Positions 1 through 10,019 of a DNA stretch of 64,000 nucleotides are shown here, piece after piece (positions within the stretch are counted from its first letter, which is position 1; every line of letters begins with the position of its first letter). The stretch is from NCBI RefSeq assembly GCF_964204645.1, contig NC_134027.1, positions 18,030,485 through 18,094,484 on the forward strand, written 5' to 3'. This stretch comes from Tubulanus polymorphus (lineage: Eukaryota > Nemertea > Palaeonemertea > Tubulaniformes > Tubulanidae). The translations under genes and the position numbers were made by a program. Under the pieces are notes generated by a model, which made no database searches, was not told where the DNA came from, and saw only the letters and a list, made by a program, of their open reading frames with translations.

Positions 1-760
1 TGGTTTACAAGAATTTAGGATTTTTGATTCCATTATCAAAAGTATCAATTAGTTCAGTAATTAAATATGTTTCATTTGATGATATTTGATTAATCACAGT
101 AATGTTATCAATTTTATAATACCTTGCGGACACTAAATTTGTTGCTGAAATATAATTTTTAATGTTAAACTGTGAAAACGATTTATTGGTTTCATTGATT
201 TCGATTTTAAAGTTAGGTTCTTCTTCTTTCTTCATTTTAATTACAAAACTTTTATTAAAACTCATTCAAAGATAAATATTCAATGTTTTAAATATGAATT
301 ATTTCACTCGTTAATTACTCGTCACTTTTATACTGAAAATAAGAATTTAACACATTTAAATATAAATATTCACTGTTTTAAATATGAATTATTTCACTCA
401 CACTTTTTATGTTTAAAAATCTAACTCATACAAATATAAATATTGAAATATGTTTAAAATATATCTATCTATCTATTCTATAAGAGCTCGTTAATTACTC
501 GTTATTTTTATACTCTTTTAGTTATCCATTTATTTAACTTATATTTTTACTCGAAATCTGTTAAAATATGAATTATTACTCACACTTTTGTAATTAACAT
601 ATAAATGATTTTAAAATATATGAAATTCATGTAAATTATGTTCATTTCTAGTTGAACTCGGAGTGTGCGCGACTAATTCAACTGGAAATTATTGTTATTT
701 TCATTTTTTACAAGCTCGACCTCTGGACCTTTGGTATGAAACAACTAAACCCCTATTACT
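1..760 (+). mobile_element. Right end of a Polinton (copy 0), cut by the window edge
   Basis: AT-rich sequence ending in ...CCCCTATTACT at 760, the same terminus found at 19,111 and 61,927. Words shared with the copy 1 right end (18,750-18,870) include AAAAATCTAACTCA, CTATTCTATAAGAGCTCG and TTAATTACTCGTT. The GTGTGCGCGACTAATTCAAC core at about 662-681 matches the centre of the copy 1 terminal palindrome, but the inner arm of the palindrome is not recognisable here. Recombinase coding sequence starts right after base 760, so the element inserted into that gene. The other end lies outside the window. Confidence 0.75.
5..265 (-). CDS. Hypothetical protein next to the copy 0 terminus (C-terminus may be cut)
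   Basis: An 86-codon ORF rich in Asn, Ile, Lys and Glu with no recognisable domain, signal peptide or membrane segment. It lies just inside the terminal region, where copies 1 and 3 have the start of DNA polymerase B, but it shows none of the paired CxxC zinc fingers of that protein. It may be a lineage-specific accessory gene or a decayed remnant. The composition matches the Polinton genes nearby. Coding status is uncertain because the ORF nearly touches the window edge. Confidence 0.35.
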   Translation of the reverse strand: MSFNKSFVIKMKKEEEPNFKIEINETNKSFSQFNIKNYISATNLVSARYYKIDNITVINQISSNETYLITELIDTFDNGIKNPKFL

Positions 761-1441
761 TACCTGACCCCACTGCATCTTTCTTTATAAGAAAACTCCT
801 AAAAGGCGTCGCAAATTCCATCCCGAGCAGCCCTGACGCCCGTTTACCCATTACAATAGATATTTTGACTCGGTTGGTTGCCGCGATACCCGTCGTAATG
901 GGCGAGGGCTTCGACGGTATCTTGCTCAAGTCTAGGTTCGTCTTGTGTTTTCATGCATTTTTGCGGGTCGGCGAGATATCGGTTAAGTCTAGTGGCCATG
1001 CGACTAAGGTATTACATAAACATCAGGTCACCTTGTTCCATGGTCCTAATTCAACGCCGATGTTACGCGTCTGCAGCACGGACTACAAGCATAGCGATTT
1101 GATACCAAAACCATTGCTGTTGCCAAAGCATTCAAACCCATCCGTTTGTCTGGTCACAATTATATCTCATTACCTCCATGTGAGCAAGCATACGTCCGGT
1201 CCATTTTTTCAATTTCGAGATGGTGCAGCTGTATCGTATGTTTTTTTTGCAAAATCGCTAAAAAGTTGATATCATTTCTCGGCCTGCCAGCTATACATCG
1301 CATAGATTTCGGATTGGCGCCGCAACCAATGCCGCAACGAACGGGGTCCCCGAGCCAGTCATTCGAGAGTTAGGACGATGCAATTCAGACGCTTTCAAAC
1401 GATACATTAGAATCAGTCCGGCCGGGACGGGACAGCACTAA
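761..1441 (+). pseudogene. Tyrosine recombinase/integrase remnant (Crypton- or DIRS-like), interrupted by copy 0
   Basis: The reading frame carries the helix with the first catalytic Arg (FVLCFHAFLRVGEI, about 935-975) followed by a typical core. The C-terminal box appears in a different frame: SHRFRIGAAT (the H-x-x-R motif, about 1,290-1,320) and ELGRCNSDAFKRYIR with the presumptive nucleophilic Tyr (about 1,365-1,410), ending at a stop at 1,439-1,441. At least one frameshift near 1,260-1,285 separates the halves, so it is inactive. GC content is higher than in the flanking Polinton DNA. The N-terminal part is missing because the Polinton terminus abuts it; an in-frame run upstream of 761 is terminal-repeat sequence, not protein. 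The family (Crypton versus a YR retroelement) cannot be decided from this piece. Confidence 0.75.
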
Positions 1442-2416
1442 TGACGCATTGACGCAATTTTAAATGTTAAACTTTAATTTTGAGGGCCAGATTTTGTCTG
1501 CCTCATGTCGTTACCTTGTTTATGTATTAAATAATGATTTTCCAAAGTAATTTGATAGCTTTGAGGAGGCCCAGATGTTAGTCTGCCTCCCTGTGTACGT
1601 ATGTACTCAACTATGTATGTACAATTATATGTACATAACCCTAGTATATGTTAATTTATATCTTATGTGTGACAATCTTGTGCTTTTAAATTTAATGAAT
1701 GGTATTAGTTTCAATTTGAATTCATACGTTTTTTGGAGAGCCACAATATTTCCCTGCCTCCACGGGATATTCAAAATCGTATCATAAGGTCTTACTCAAA
1801 TACGGTTCATAATATTTGCTTAATCATAATGTTTGGTTGAGGGCCAGATGTTGTCTGCTTCACCATCCAATACTAAAACTAAATTACACACGTATCATTC
1901 GTAAGAGGGCCAGATGTTGTCTGCCTCGTATGTCTATGTTACAGACTCACCCCTCTCTTGAGATATGGAAACGACCCCGGTTTGGCCTGGATGTTTGTTT
2001 CAAACATCTTGTGGCGATTTTTTGGCCAAACTTTTCGCAAAATATATACATGTATGTTTCAATTTGCAACAATTTTGTAATAAACTTAGTTTCACCAGTC
2101 ATTTATACTAATAAATGACCTTTATCAATCAACTACATGTCTTGTTTATTTTGCTTCAAACAAAGCTCGTCGTTTTCCATTTCTCACGGAGCGGGGATAT
2201 CATAAATGAGTTATATTTTTGTAGAGAATAAAATGTTTTGTGAGATCACGCGGAGTCACGTGTTACTTATCAGTTGTCAGTTACTCCTTGCCTCCGCCCC
2301 TCCTGACAACGTAGCGAAGCATTCCCTCGGAGAAACACGAAATACTTCGTTATTTTCACTGACTTCAATTCAATATCCCACCCTTAATTCCCTCCCCTTT
2401 TCTTATGTGATAATTC
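1442..2416. repeat. Gene-free stretch with four dispersed copies of a short motif
   Basis: No supported gene. The word GAGGGCCAGATGTTGTCTGC or close variants occurs near 1,481, 1,563, 1,840 and 1,905, each followed by CTC or similar. These may be remains of the recombinase element's own sub-terminal repeats. The rest is AT-rich and unremarkable. Confidence 0.5.
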
Positions 2417-2815
2417 GAATGCGCGGTTTTGCTCAGTGGTATGATTTAGATATTACATGTCGGTTGTTTCTATTTACATAATGAGTATATAATTATGATT
2501 AACGCATGCGCATTGAGCAAAACCGCGCATGAATGCGCGGTTTGCCTAATGCAAACACGTTTAGATATTTCATGTCGGTTGTTTCTATTTTACAGAATTT
2601 ACATAATGAATATATAATTATGATTAACGCATGCGCATTGAGCAAAACCGCGCATGAATGCGCGGTTTGCCTAATGCGAACACGTTTAGATATTTCATGT
2701 CGGTTGTTTCTATTTTACAGAATTTACATAATGAATATATAATTATGATTAACGCATGCGCATTGAGCAAAACCGCGCATGAATGCGCGGTTTGCCCAGT
2801 GGTATTATTTAGATA
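2417..2815. repeat. Tandem repeat, unit about 125 bp, with a hairpin at each junction
   Basis: Units begin with GAATGCGCGGTTT at 2,417, 2,531, 2,656 and 2,781 (spacing 114, 125, 125). At each junction AAACCGCGCAT-GAATGCGCGGTTT can fold into a GC-rich hairpin, preceded by AACGCATGCGCATTGAGC. Short ORFs across it are repeat artefacts. The array ends about 75 bp left of the first sequence homologous to the inner edge of the copy 3 terminal repeat, so it stands where the copy 1 left terminus should be. Confidence 0.9.
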
Positions 2816-2933
2816 TCAAGGAATCGAAACAATTTATCAAAAGCAGCGAGGAATGAAAAAGGATGACGTTGGTCGAAGAAATGGAAGAGGATTCTAAAAT
2901 ATTAACCAATTTAGTAAAAAATACGTATAATAA

Positions 2934-3612
2934 ATGGAACCAGAACAACCACAAACTATCAATATTACAAATAACACTGGTGTTATAAATATATATTACA
3001 AGAAGTGTTCTAAATGTGAATTAGATAAATTAGCGTTAACAGAATTTAGTAAGCGTAAGATTAGCGAAGATGGTTTTCAATATTGTTGTAAAACTTGTTT
3101 TAAACTATATACCAAACAATATCGAGAAGATAATAGAGAAGCTTATAATGATTATATGACAGAATATATGAGAGAAAGATATCAAACAGATCTTAATTTT
3201 AGATTGAAACAATGCTTAATGATCTAGATTAACACAATTATTCAACAAAGAAACGCATTCAGAAACACTATCTAATTTATTGGGTTGTTCAGATGAATTT
3301 TTCAAATCATGGATAATATATCAATTCGATGATAAAATGAATATAGATAATTATGGGGATTATTACCATATTGATCACGTGTTACCAATATCTAAATTTA
3401 ACATGAATGATGAATACAATAAAAAACTTATTTGTGGTTGGAAAAATTTAAGGCCTTTAGAAAAGAAAGAAAGTCAAATCAAATCTAATAAACTAGATTT
3501 ACAGTTATATTTAGAACAGTTAACAAAGGCAAAGAAATTTATTGATCAATGGAACAATGATCCAAATAATGAACAATACGTTGAGGAATTTGATATCAAG
3601 GATCCGAAATGA
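2934..3612 (+). pseudogene. HNH-family nuclease, frameshifted (copy 1)
   Basis: The N-terminal half has two paired-Cys motifs (CSKCELDK and CCKTC), a likely zinc ribbon. The C-terminal half has YHIDHVLPISKFN followed by WKNLRPLEKKES, the H-x-D-H core and the N-L-R-P segment typical of phage- and virus-type HNH endonucleases. The two halves are in different frames: comparison with copy 3 points to one extra T near 3,220. The start is ATG at 2,934 in an AATAAATGG context. The role in the element is unknown; a nicking or homing-type activity is possible. In copy 1 the gene runs on to codons ending KDPK, whereas in copy 3 this tail is replaced by a 2-kb cassette. Confidence 0.75.
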
Positions 3613-3914
3613 CTTATCTGGACAGTTATAATTACTGCTCCTAATAGATAGACAATAGTAGTGATATATCAAATAGAATTCAAATAAAATATATTAAAAA
3701 AACCATAACTTCAACTATCTATTATTTCTATTTTAATTTTTAATATTTTCTTTTCCAAAAGAGAATACTTTATATCACAAATAAAAAATACTAAAAAAAC
3801 AATAACTAATACTAAAATTCTTTACCTTTAACTAAGCTAGTATTAATCTAAAGAGATACTGGTATCATTTTATAATACTTATAATATTTTTCTTATTAAA
3901 TTTCTCTAATATAA
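3613..3914 (+). promoter_or_regulatory. AT-rich leader before the + strand operon-like block
   Basis: No gene. The conserved start (GGATCCGAAATGACTTATC, from 3,600) and the following AT-rich 300 bp with repeated TAGCTAGTAT/ACTAGAATTC-like words are present in all three copies (27,540-27,878 and 46,200-46,522), so the stretch is under some constraint or recently shared. It ends in TCTCTAATATAAATG. I infer a promoter region, but no factor site is demonstrated. Confidence 0.4.
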
Positions 3915-4528
3915 ATGTCAAAGAAATCGAGTAAGAATAGTATTGATATTGAAAAGACATTAGATGATTTGGGTATAAGTGATAATAAAGATACAGTTGT
4001 AACTAATTGTGCTCAAGTTAATTGTAATATTGATTATGAATACTACTTATATTGTAAGCATCATCTAGAACTATTGATTGCCGGTGGAAAAACTAAGGAG
4101 TTTTTAAATAGAATCATTACTTTTCAATACTAGACTCTATGAAACCAGATAAAGTAATCAAATATTTTAAGATTTATGAAGAGGCAAGATTAGCTAGAAT
4201 AAATGATTCTATTTCAGATGGTATTGTCAAATGTTATTCTAAGTTATGTAACCGGTTAATACCAATTGATGATGAAAATAAATTATATAGTGATTTGAAA
4301 AATGACTACATAGTTATGACTGAATTACAAAAATGGGTTGGTTATGCTTCATTTCAATTAGGATCGGTTATGACATTAATTTCTACTGGCGTCATAACAT
4401 TTTCGAACATCAAGCCTATGGAATATAAATCAGGTAACAATGAAACAAATGACGCTGTACTACAACCAAACGCCGAAAGAGAAAATGAATCAGAACCAGA
4501 ACAAAAATTAACTAAAATAAATGAGTGA
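3915..4528 (+). pseudogene. Conserved Polinton protein of unknown function, one TM segment (copy 1, frameshifted)
   Basis: Homologous to the intact ORF at 46,523-47,086. The reading frame breaks near 4,128-4,140, where a one-base deletion relative to copy 3 creates TAG. A downstream ORF continues from 4,139. Visible features are a Lys/Asp-rich N-terminus, a central helical segment (KPDKVIKYFKIYEEARLARI), and a hydrophobic stretch near the C-terminus (LGSVMTLISTGVITFSNI) that is probably membrane-spanning. The last codons overlap the ATG of the next gene by 8 bp. No family recognised. Confidence 0.6.
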
Positions 4529-4880
4529 TGGAGTTAAGAAAAAGGCTAGATCCGAGAAACAAATTAAATGGGCAAGAGAATTAGGTAAAAGATCTTCAGA
4601 ATTAAAAAAAGCTAAGACAAAGAAATTAACTGATATAAATGAATCACCTGATATTGATTCAAATAATAATCCATCTGATTCTTCTAATGCTGGAAGTAAT
4701 TATAAATAATATATTACAATTGGATTAGTAACAGTTATTATATTATCCGGTGTAATATATAAATCAAAATTCAAATCTGATGATAAAGATGATTCCAATG
4801 ATAATAAACCTATTATACCAGAAAATAAGTCAAATGATAAAGTCATTGAAAATAAACCAAGATTATTATTAATGGATTAA
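4521..4880 (+). pseudogene. Small basic protein with C-terminal TM segment (copy 1, internal stop)
   Basis: The start ATG (4,521) overlaps the previous gene's stop (AATAAATGAGTGA). The N-terminus is Lys/Arg-rich (VKKKARSEKQIKWARELGKR), followed by an Asp/Ser/Asn-rich linker. The frame stops at TAA 4,707-4,709. The same frame continues with a hydrophobic stretch (IGLVTVIILSGVIY) and ends at 4,880, seven bases before the integrase ATG. It may be a nucleic-acid-binding or core-type protein anchored in a membrane, which is inference. All three copies carry a stop in or near this gene. Confidence 0.55.
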
Positions 4881-4886
4881 AAGAAG

Positions 4887-5957
4887 ATGAAAAAAGAACA
4901 ATATTTAAGAGAGTCATATTATAACCCAGAGAGTGAAGTATCATATTCTAACGTTACAGAATTATGGGGTAAAATTAATTCTGATAATGAAAATGGTAAT
5001 ATAAAATATAGTGAATTGAAATCATGGTTACAAAATCAACCAACATATCAAATCCACAAGAAAATGGATAAAACTTATTTAACAAGAAAAGTTATGGTTT
5101 CATATATCGATCAACAATGGCAAGTAGATTTAATTGACATGAAGAACTTAGAAGAATACAACAGAGGATATTTCTGGATATTGAATGTTATAGACATATT
5201 CAGTAGATACGCATGGTCAATTCCAATCAAAAATAAAACTGGTATAGAAGTGACAAATGCTTTTAAATCAATATTTAAAGAAGCTATTCCAGATAAGATA
5301 CAATTTGATGAAGGTAAAGAATTTTATAATAAAAATTTAAAAAAACTATTATCTGATAACGATGTAGATTATTTTTCAACACACTCAGATAAGAAAGCAT
5401 CTGTTATAGAAAGATTTAATAAAACATTGAAAACTGCTAATGAAACATATAAATATATCGATGTATTAGATTATTTAGTGAAAGGTTATAATAATTCTAA
5501 ACATAGTTCTATAAATATGAAACCTATACAAGCTAGAAAAGAAGATAATTCAGAAATAGTTTGGAATAATTTATATGGCGCATTTGTTACACATGATTTC
5601 GGAGAACCTAGATTCAAAATTGGACAACACGTTAGAATATCTAAATATAGAAAAACATTTTATAAAGGTTATACCCCTAATTTTACAGAAGAAATATTCA
5701 AGATTATAAAGATAATATTAACTTACCCATTTGTTTATAAACTAGAAGATCTAAAAGATGAAGAAATATTAGGTTATTTCTATGAACAAGAATTATCACT
5801 TGTACCAAACCCAGATGAAATAGAATACAAAATAGAAAAAGTATTGAAATCAAAAATTCTTAAAGGAAAAAAGTATTCTTTGGTGAAATATAAAGGATAT
5901 GATGATAAATTTAATGAATGGATTTTATCTAGTAAAATTAAAAAAATAAATGAATAA
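4887..5957 (+). CDS. Retroviral-type integrase with chromodomain (copy 1)
   Basis: 356 codons, open throughout. The RVE core has WQVDLIDM (first Asp, about residue 81), IQFDEGKEF (Asp 141) and ASVIERFNKTL (Glu 175), giving a D,D-x33-E arrangement. A C-terminal chromodomain spans about residues 312-350 (VKYKGYDDKFNEWI). Family knowledge: Polinton integrases make 5-6-bp target duplications, which matches the 6 bp seen around copy 3. Compared with copies 2 and 3 this copy lacks a 7-residue segment (RMWKYF plus one residue) after KT at about residue 182, behind the catalytic Glu, so activity is doubtful although the frame is intact. It is followed, with 8 bp overlap, by the ATPase start. Confidence 0.9.
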   Translation: MKKEQYLRESYYNPESEVSYSNVTELWGKINSDNENGNIKYSELKSWLQNQPTYQIHKKMDKTYLTRKVMVSYIDQQWQVDLIDMKNLEEYNRGYFWILNVIDIFSRYAWSIPIKNKTGIEVTNAFKSIFKEAIPDKIQFDEGKEFYNKNLKKLLSDNDVDYFSTHSDKKASVIERFNKTLKTANETYKYIDVLDYLVKGYNNSKHSSINMKPIQARKEDNSEIVWNNLYGAFVTHDFGEPRFKIGQHVRISKYRKTFYKGYTPNFTEEIFKIIKIILTYPFVYKLEDLKDEEILGYFYEQELSLVPNPDEIEYKIEKVLKSKILKGKKYSLVKYKGYDDKFNEWILSSKIKKINE

Positions 5958-6561
5958 AGATTTATTTATATTTGAACCGGATAATATGTTAGTTACTGGG
6001 GTAACAAACTGTGGTAAAACACATTTCATATTAGATTTGTTAGAAACTATTTATAAGAATCATTTTGATAATATAATATTATTCTGTCCTACTTATGAAA
6101 TGAATAAAACATATAATAGAGATATAGTTAAAATAAAAACGTTTATTATATTAGATCCTAAAACAGTAAAAGAAAATTTAGATAATTGTATAAAAATAGC
6201 AATTGATACTTATAAAGGATCAAATACATTATTCATTGTAGATGATTGCGCAAATTTACATGATTCAAAAGTGAGAGAAAGTGAGTTATGTTATTAAGCT
6301 TTCTCTGGAAGACATTTCGGGATAACAACATGGGTTTTAAATCAAAAATATAATACAATTGTTAAAGACTTTAGGGAGAATATAAGATTTCTAGTTTTAT
6401 TTTATAACAAAGATAGAAAATCTATGCAACAATCATTGGAAGAAAATCAAATTATACCTACTGAATTACATGATGAATATATGAATAAATTAAAGAATAA
6501 TAAAGGTTCAAAATTATTACTGAAATTACAATTTCCATATGAATATAAATTTATAAAATAA
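5950..6561 (+). pseudogene. A32/FtsK-HerA-type genome-packaging ATPase, nonsense-interrupted (copy 1)
   Basis: Walker A GVTNCGKT at residues 17-24 and Walker B LFIVDD at about 94-99 are intact. A TAA at 6,295-6,297 truncates the frame after SELCY, where copy 3 has a sense codon. The homologous frame continues to 6,561 and includes the sensor-like TTWVLNQK region. In Polintons this ATPase is thought to drive DNA packaging into capsids. The start ATG overlaps the integrase stop (AATAAATGAATAA). Confidence 0.85.
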
Positions 6562-6956
6562 CTATTTATATACCTATGTATTAGATACCCTATTAGATAC
6601 CCCAATACCTGATACTTCTATTAGATACCCTATTAGATACCTTAAATACTTAAACCCCCTTTTTTAAAATAAATATTATTTATACAATTTTCAACCAATT
6701 TATTTTTATTTTTTCAACTAATATATGAATAAGTTTGAAAATAATAAAGGTTATTTATTATTACTGAGGTTTCAATTTCCATATGAATATCAGTTTATAA
6801 AATAAGATATTTTATGTATTAGATTGTATTAGATTGTATTAGATATGTATTAGATACCTTAAATACCTTAAATACTTAAAACCCCCTTTTTTATTTACTA
6901 TTATTTTATACAATTTTCAACCAATATTATAATTTGTGTTAAATATAATTAATATT
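6562..6956. repeat. Convergent intergenic region with duplicated ATPase tail and ATTAGATACC repeats
   Basis: This is where the + and - gene blocks meet. It has many short degenerate units (TATTAGATACC and similar) and two copies of the word ACTTAAA-CCCCC-TTTTTT followed by AT-rich DNA. Between them, 6,725-6,805 encodes a 26-residue micro-ORF ending FQFPYEYQFIK, a clear duplicate of the ATPase C-terminus. The same layout occurs at 30,414-30,732 and 49,303-49,658. It may hold transcription terminators for both blocks, which is inference. Confidence 0.75.
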
Positions 6957-7859
6957 TTAATCACTTTCACTACCAGACCCTAACAATTTATTCAAATTCT
7001 CTACCGAATTTTCTTCTTCAAATTCTTTATTATTTTTATACTTTTTCATCCTTTTTACCGAATCATCAATAGTTGTTTCATTGTTATGCTTATTCATCCA
7101 ATCAAATTTATCATTATTTTCTACTTTATGTTTCATTGAATCTTTAATATCAATATGCTTATCTGTAACTATATCACCATGTGGGTGCCGTATGGCACCA
7201 TCTTCATTATTATCTTTATTAGTGTTTGCTCCTAATATTTCATTTACAGTGTTTGGTTTTAATATTACATTAGCATCGGTTAGATCTAATTCATCTTTAT
7301 TAGGTGTTGCTAATAATAAATCTTCATATATTTTTTCACCATTTACTTTTTGATTTGAAACAAACTTTGTAACATATCTAAATGGGTGTTCTATAAATTC
7401 TTTTAAACCAACACGTTCTATAACATTATTTATATGTACCCTTGTATTCATATGTTTATTCCAATTTGATGTAGCGTTTGAAAATTCACTTTTACAATAT
7501 CCACAATAATTTCTATTTTCACTAACATTTAATATTATTTCATTATTAGATGTAGTATGTATTACATTATTAGATGCAGTAGGTATTACATTATTAGATG
7601 TAGTAGGTATTACATTATTAGATGTAGTAGGTATTACATTATTAGATGTAGAAGGTATTACATTATTATCAATTACATTACTTAAATTATCAACAACACC
7701 ACTTTTATTATTATAGATTTCTATTAGTTTAGTTTTATAAATTTTGAAAATAGGATCAAATATCAAAGCTATATTACAAGGTATTACATAATATAAACCA
7801 TCATTATTTTCATGTGTATCGATGTATGGAATATGTTTATATACTTTACCTCCTTCCAT
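6957..7859 (-). CDS. C2H2 zinc-finger protein with octapeptide repeats (copy 1)
   Basis: 300 codons. About residues 60-108 are five to six copies of an 8-residue unit (NNVIPTTS and variants), followed directly by a single C2H2-like finger, YCGYCKSEF...NKHMNTRVH (about 118-142). The C-terminal half is acidic, Asn-rich and probably disordered. The start is ATG in TAATAAATGG. It sits immediately downstream of the capsid gene. DNA binding or a scaffold role is possible; no homologous family is named here. A 30-bp in-frame insertion (7,171-7,200) is absent from copy 3. Confidence 0.65.
   Translation of the reverse strand: MEGGKVYKHIPYIDTHENNDGLYYVIPCNIALIFDPIFKIYKTKLIEIYNNKSGVVDNLSNVIDNNVIPSTSNNVIPTTSNNVIPTTSNNVIPTASNNVIHTTSNNEIILNVSENRNYCGYCKSEFSNATSNWNKHMNTRVHINNVIERVGLKEFIEHPFRYVTKFVSNQKVNGEKIYEDLLLATPNKDELDLTDANVILKPNTVNEILGANTNKDNNEDGAIRHPHGDIVTDKHIDIKDSMKHKVENNDKFDWMNKHNNETTIDDSVKRMKKYKNNKEFEEENSVENLNKLLGSGSESD
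7171..7200 (-). repeat. In-frame mini-insertion encoding GAIRHPHGDI (site 1)
   Basis: The - strand reads GGTGCCATACGGCACCCACA then TGGTGATAT, encoding GAIRHPHGDI inside the zinc-finger protein. The same nucleotide word, with two differences, is found in the integrase gene of copy 3 at 47,640-47,669, in frame and encoding the same peptide. The corresponding positions in the other copies lack it. The core GGTGCC-4 nt-GGCACC is an inverted repeat. Confidence 0.8.
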
Positions 7860-7891
7860 TTATTATATAAATTTTTACTAAAGTTAAAATT

Positions 7892-9139
7892 TTAATACAT
7901 AACATTATTTAATTGAGAATTTACAATATTTAATTGTGCGTCAGATATAAAATAAATGTGCATTTTGAAATTTAGGCTTCCTTTTTTCTTTGTCATGAAT
8001 AATTGTATTCCATCTTTAGTGTTCTGTAATTTTTTCCCAGAACCATGTAATGAATTATCCTCTGTTGTTCTAAAATCTAACCATAATGCATATTTATTGC
8101 CGGTATAATAATCAATTTGATTAATATTACAATTTTCAGATAATTTCACTTTTTCATTCATAAAATGTTTTCTAATTTCTGGCCATTGATCTATCATTCT
8201 CATTCCTTGACAAAATATTTTATTTGCTATTCCTTCGATAGTTATTTCTACTTTTGTTATTTCAGGATTATAATAATTATCAACATTTATTGCGCCATTA
8301 GTATATGTTGCAATGGTAAAAAATATTAATATACCTTTAATAGATCTTCTTGGGAAGTTAATATTCTCATTAATAATTTCTTCATTTGCATTAATAGTTA
8401 CAGTTTTAAATTTATCAATATAATCATATAATAATGAAAATCCTTGATTGTATTTAGTTTGAATTATACTTGAAATATTTTCATCAGTTACTGTGTCATA
8501 TTCTAAACATATATTCGCTAATTTATATCTCATATCTTTATTAACGCTACATATTACAATTTCATTTACAGGAGCAAATGTTATTTCGAATATAACGTCT
8601 TCTTGAATTGCGTATTTATATAAATGTGCATTGTTATTTATCAATTCAAAGTCTAATGGAATTTTATATTTGCTTCCATATATACTTTTTATCAATTTAT
8701 CTACAGCATTAGTTAATATTGCGCTATTAGCTTCTGATCTTAATTTATTTTGGTTTTCTGATTGGATTCCTTGAAATATCATATTATTTCTATTTTCTTT
8801 AGTTAACCATAAATCTTTATAATGCATAAATAAATTATAATCATCTTATGAGAAAACTGTTTCTGGACCAATCTTTATAGTTAATTTTTTAATCAAATAT
8901 CTTCCAACATTATCAACAACATAATTATTATTATTACCGATTACTTTTATATCGGCTGATAAATAAATACTATTTGGAACATAAAAAGTATTTTGTGTTA
9001 ATCTAGGAATTCTAACATATAAAGTTTCATCGGGATTAATATTTGAAGGATTATGAGTAATTATATGATGTGATCTTTCTGCTTTAATAGCATTAGATAT
9101 TCTAGAAATCTTAGAAGGACTTATATAACTCCCACTCAT
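7892..9139 (-). pseudogene. Major capsid protein, double jelly-roll type (copy 1, one nonsense codon)
   Basis: About 415 codons. Landmarks of the Polinton MCP family are DNVGRYLIKKLTIKIG near the N-terminus, HYKDLWLTKENRNNMIFQGI, FPRRSIKGILIFF in the middle, and WLDFRTTEDNSLHGSGKKL plus ISDAQLNIVNSQLN at the C-terminus. A TTA-to-TAA change near 8,847 (after PETVFS) splits it. Upstream the frame begins with ATG at 9,139 in a TTAAATAAATG context. Assignment rests on remembered family motifs; a structure prediction would confirm the two jelly rolls. Confidence 0.8.
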
Positions 9140-9160
9140 TTATTTAACAAAAAAAATTAA

Positions 9161-9983
9161 TTATTTATTTTTGATTATGTTTACTAACGCAAAAATAATA
9201 GCACTTACAACTGTAATTAAAAATAAAATAATATGTTCAGCAGCAAAGTTAATAATGTTTCCTGCAGATTTCAATATAAAACCAACAATTGATGCAATAA
9301 TTCCTGGTAAAGCTGCAGCAGATTTTTTAGATAGTTCCCATAAATATTTTGCTAATTTCTTTAAACCATCTTTAACTTTATCTTGTATAGAATTATTACC
9401 TGGGGGCTTATCCGGTTTATTGGGAGTAGGAGTAGATTTCAAAGCATTTGATATTGCTAAACCAATTGTTGTAAATAACATAGTTACAGCTGTTAGAATT
9501 GAAAGAATTGTTATTCCTTCTAACTTAAATAATAATTTTATTCTATCTTTCAATGATATTTTAGAATCTGGTTTTATCAACAAATCTTTAAAAATAACTT
9601 TTAATTTTTTAATATGATTAAGGTCATATGATTTTAATAATGTATCTCTTTCTTCTTTCTGTAATTCTATATTATATTTTAAATCATCAATTTTTTTTTT
9701 CTAAAGCTAACTTTCTGCTTTCATAATCAGCTTCCTCGATTAATTGAAGATCTCTATTTAATTCTAATTGTTTTAATTCTTCATCTGCATTAGTTAATTC
9801 TTTTTCTAACATTGTTATTTTAGAAAATCTCATCTTAATATTAGCAATTTCACCAGCTGATTCTTGCATACCTTTAATTTCTCTACGTGTTTGTTCAGGA
9901 AATGCTTCTAATTCTTCATCAGTTAAATCAAGTAATCCTTTTTCTAATAGATGTTGTATTTGATTTGTTCCAGTACTATTCAT
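9161..9983 (-). pseudogene. Coiled-coil plus hydrophobic C-terminus protein (copy 1, frameshifted)
   Basis: The N-terminal third (from ATG 9,983) is a long Glu/Lys/Leu-rich helix, probably coiled coil (LEKELTNADEELKQLELNRD). The C-terminal part has a first TM stretch (ITILSILTAVTMLFTTIG), a Pro-rich linker (STPTPNKPDKPPG), an amphipathic segment (LWELSKKSAAALPGIIASIV) and a final TM. Similar architectures occur in Polinton structural proteins of other animals. A frameshift in the A/T homopolymer near 9,690-9,703 breaks it. In copy 3 a 25-bp deletion breaks it at another place, so comparison shows that one long gene was the ancestor. Confidence 0.6.
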
Positions 9984-10019
9984 CTCTTCTTCTGAATCTC
10001 TTAATCTATAAATTTGTTT

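Noticed and set aside
2206-2897. Overlapping short ORFs in the 125-bp repeat
   Set aside because: Same reason: repeat artefacts, with residues dictated by the hairpin sequence.
9171-9617. 148-codon + strand ORF opposite the coiled-coil/TM gene (and the similar one at 51,830-52,441)
   Set aside because: Mirror of a conserved - strand gene in AT-rich DNA; the + strand translation shows no family features and the - strand frame is the one kept between copies.
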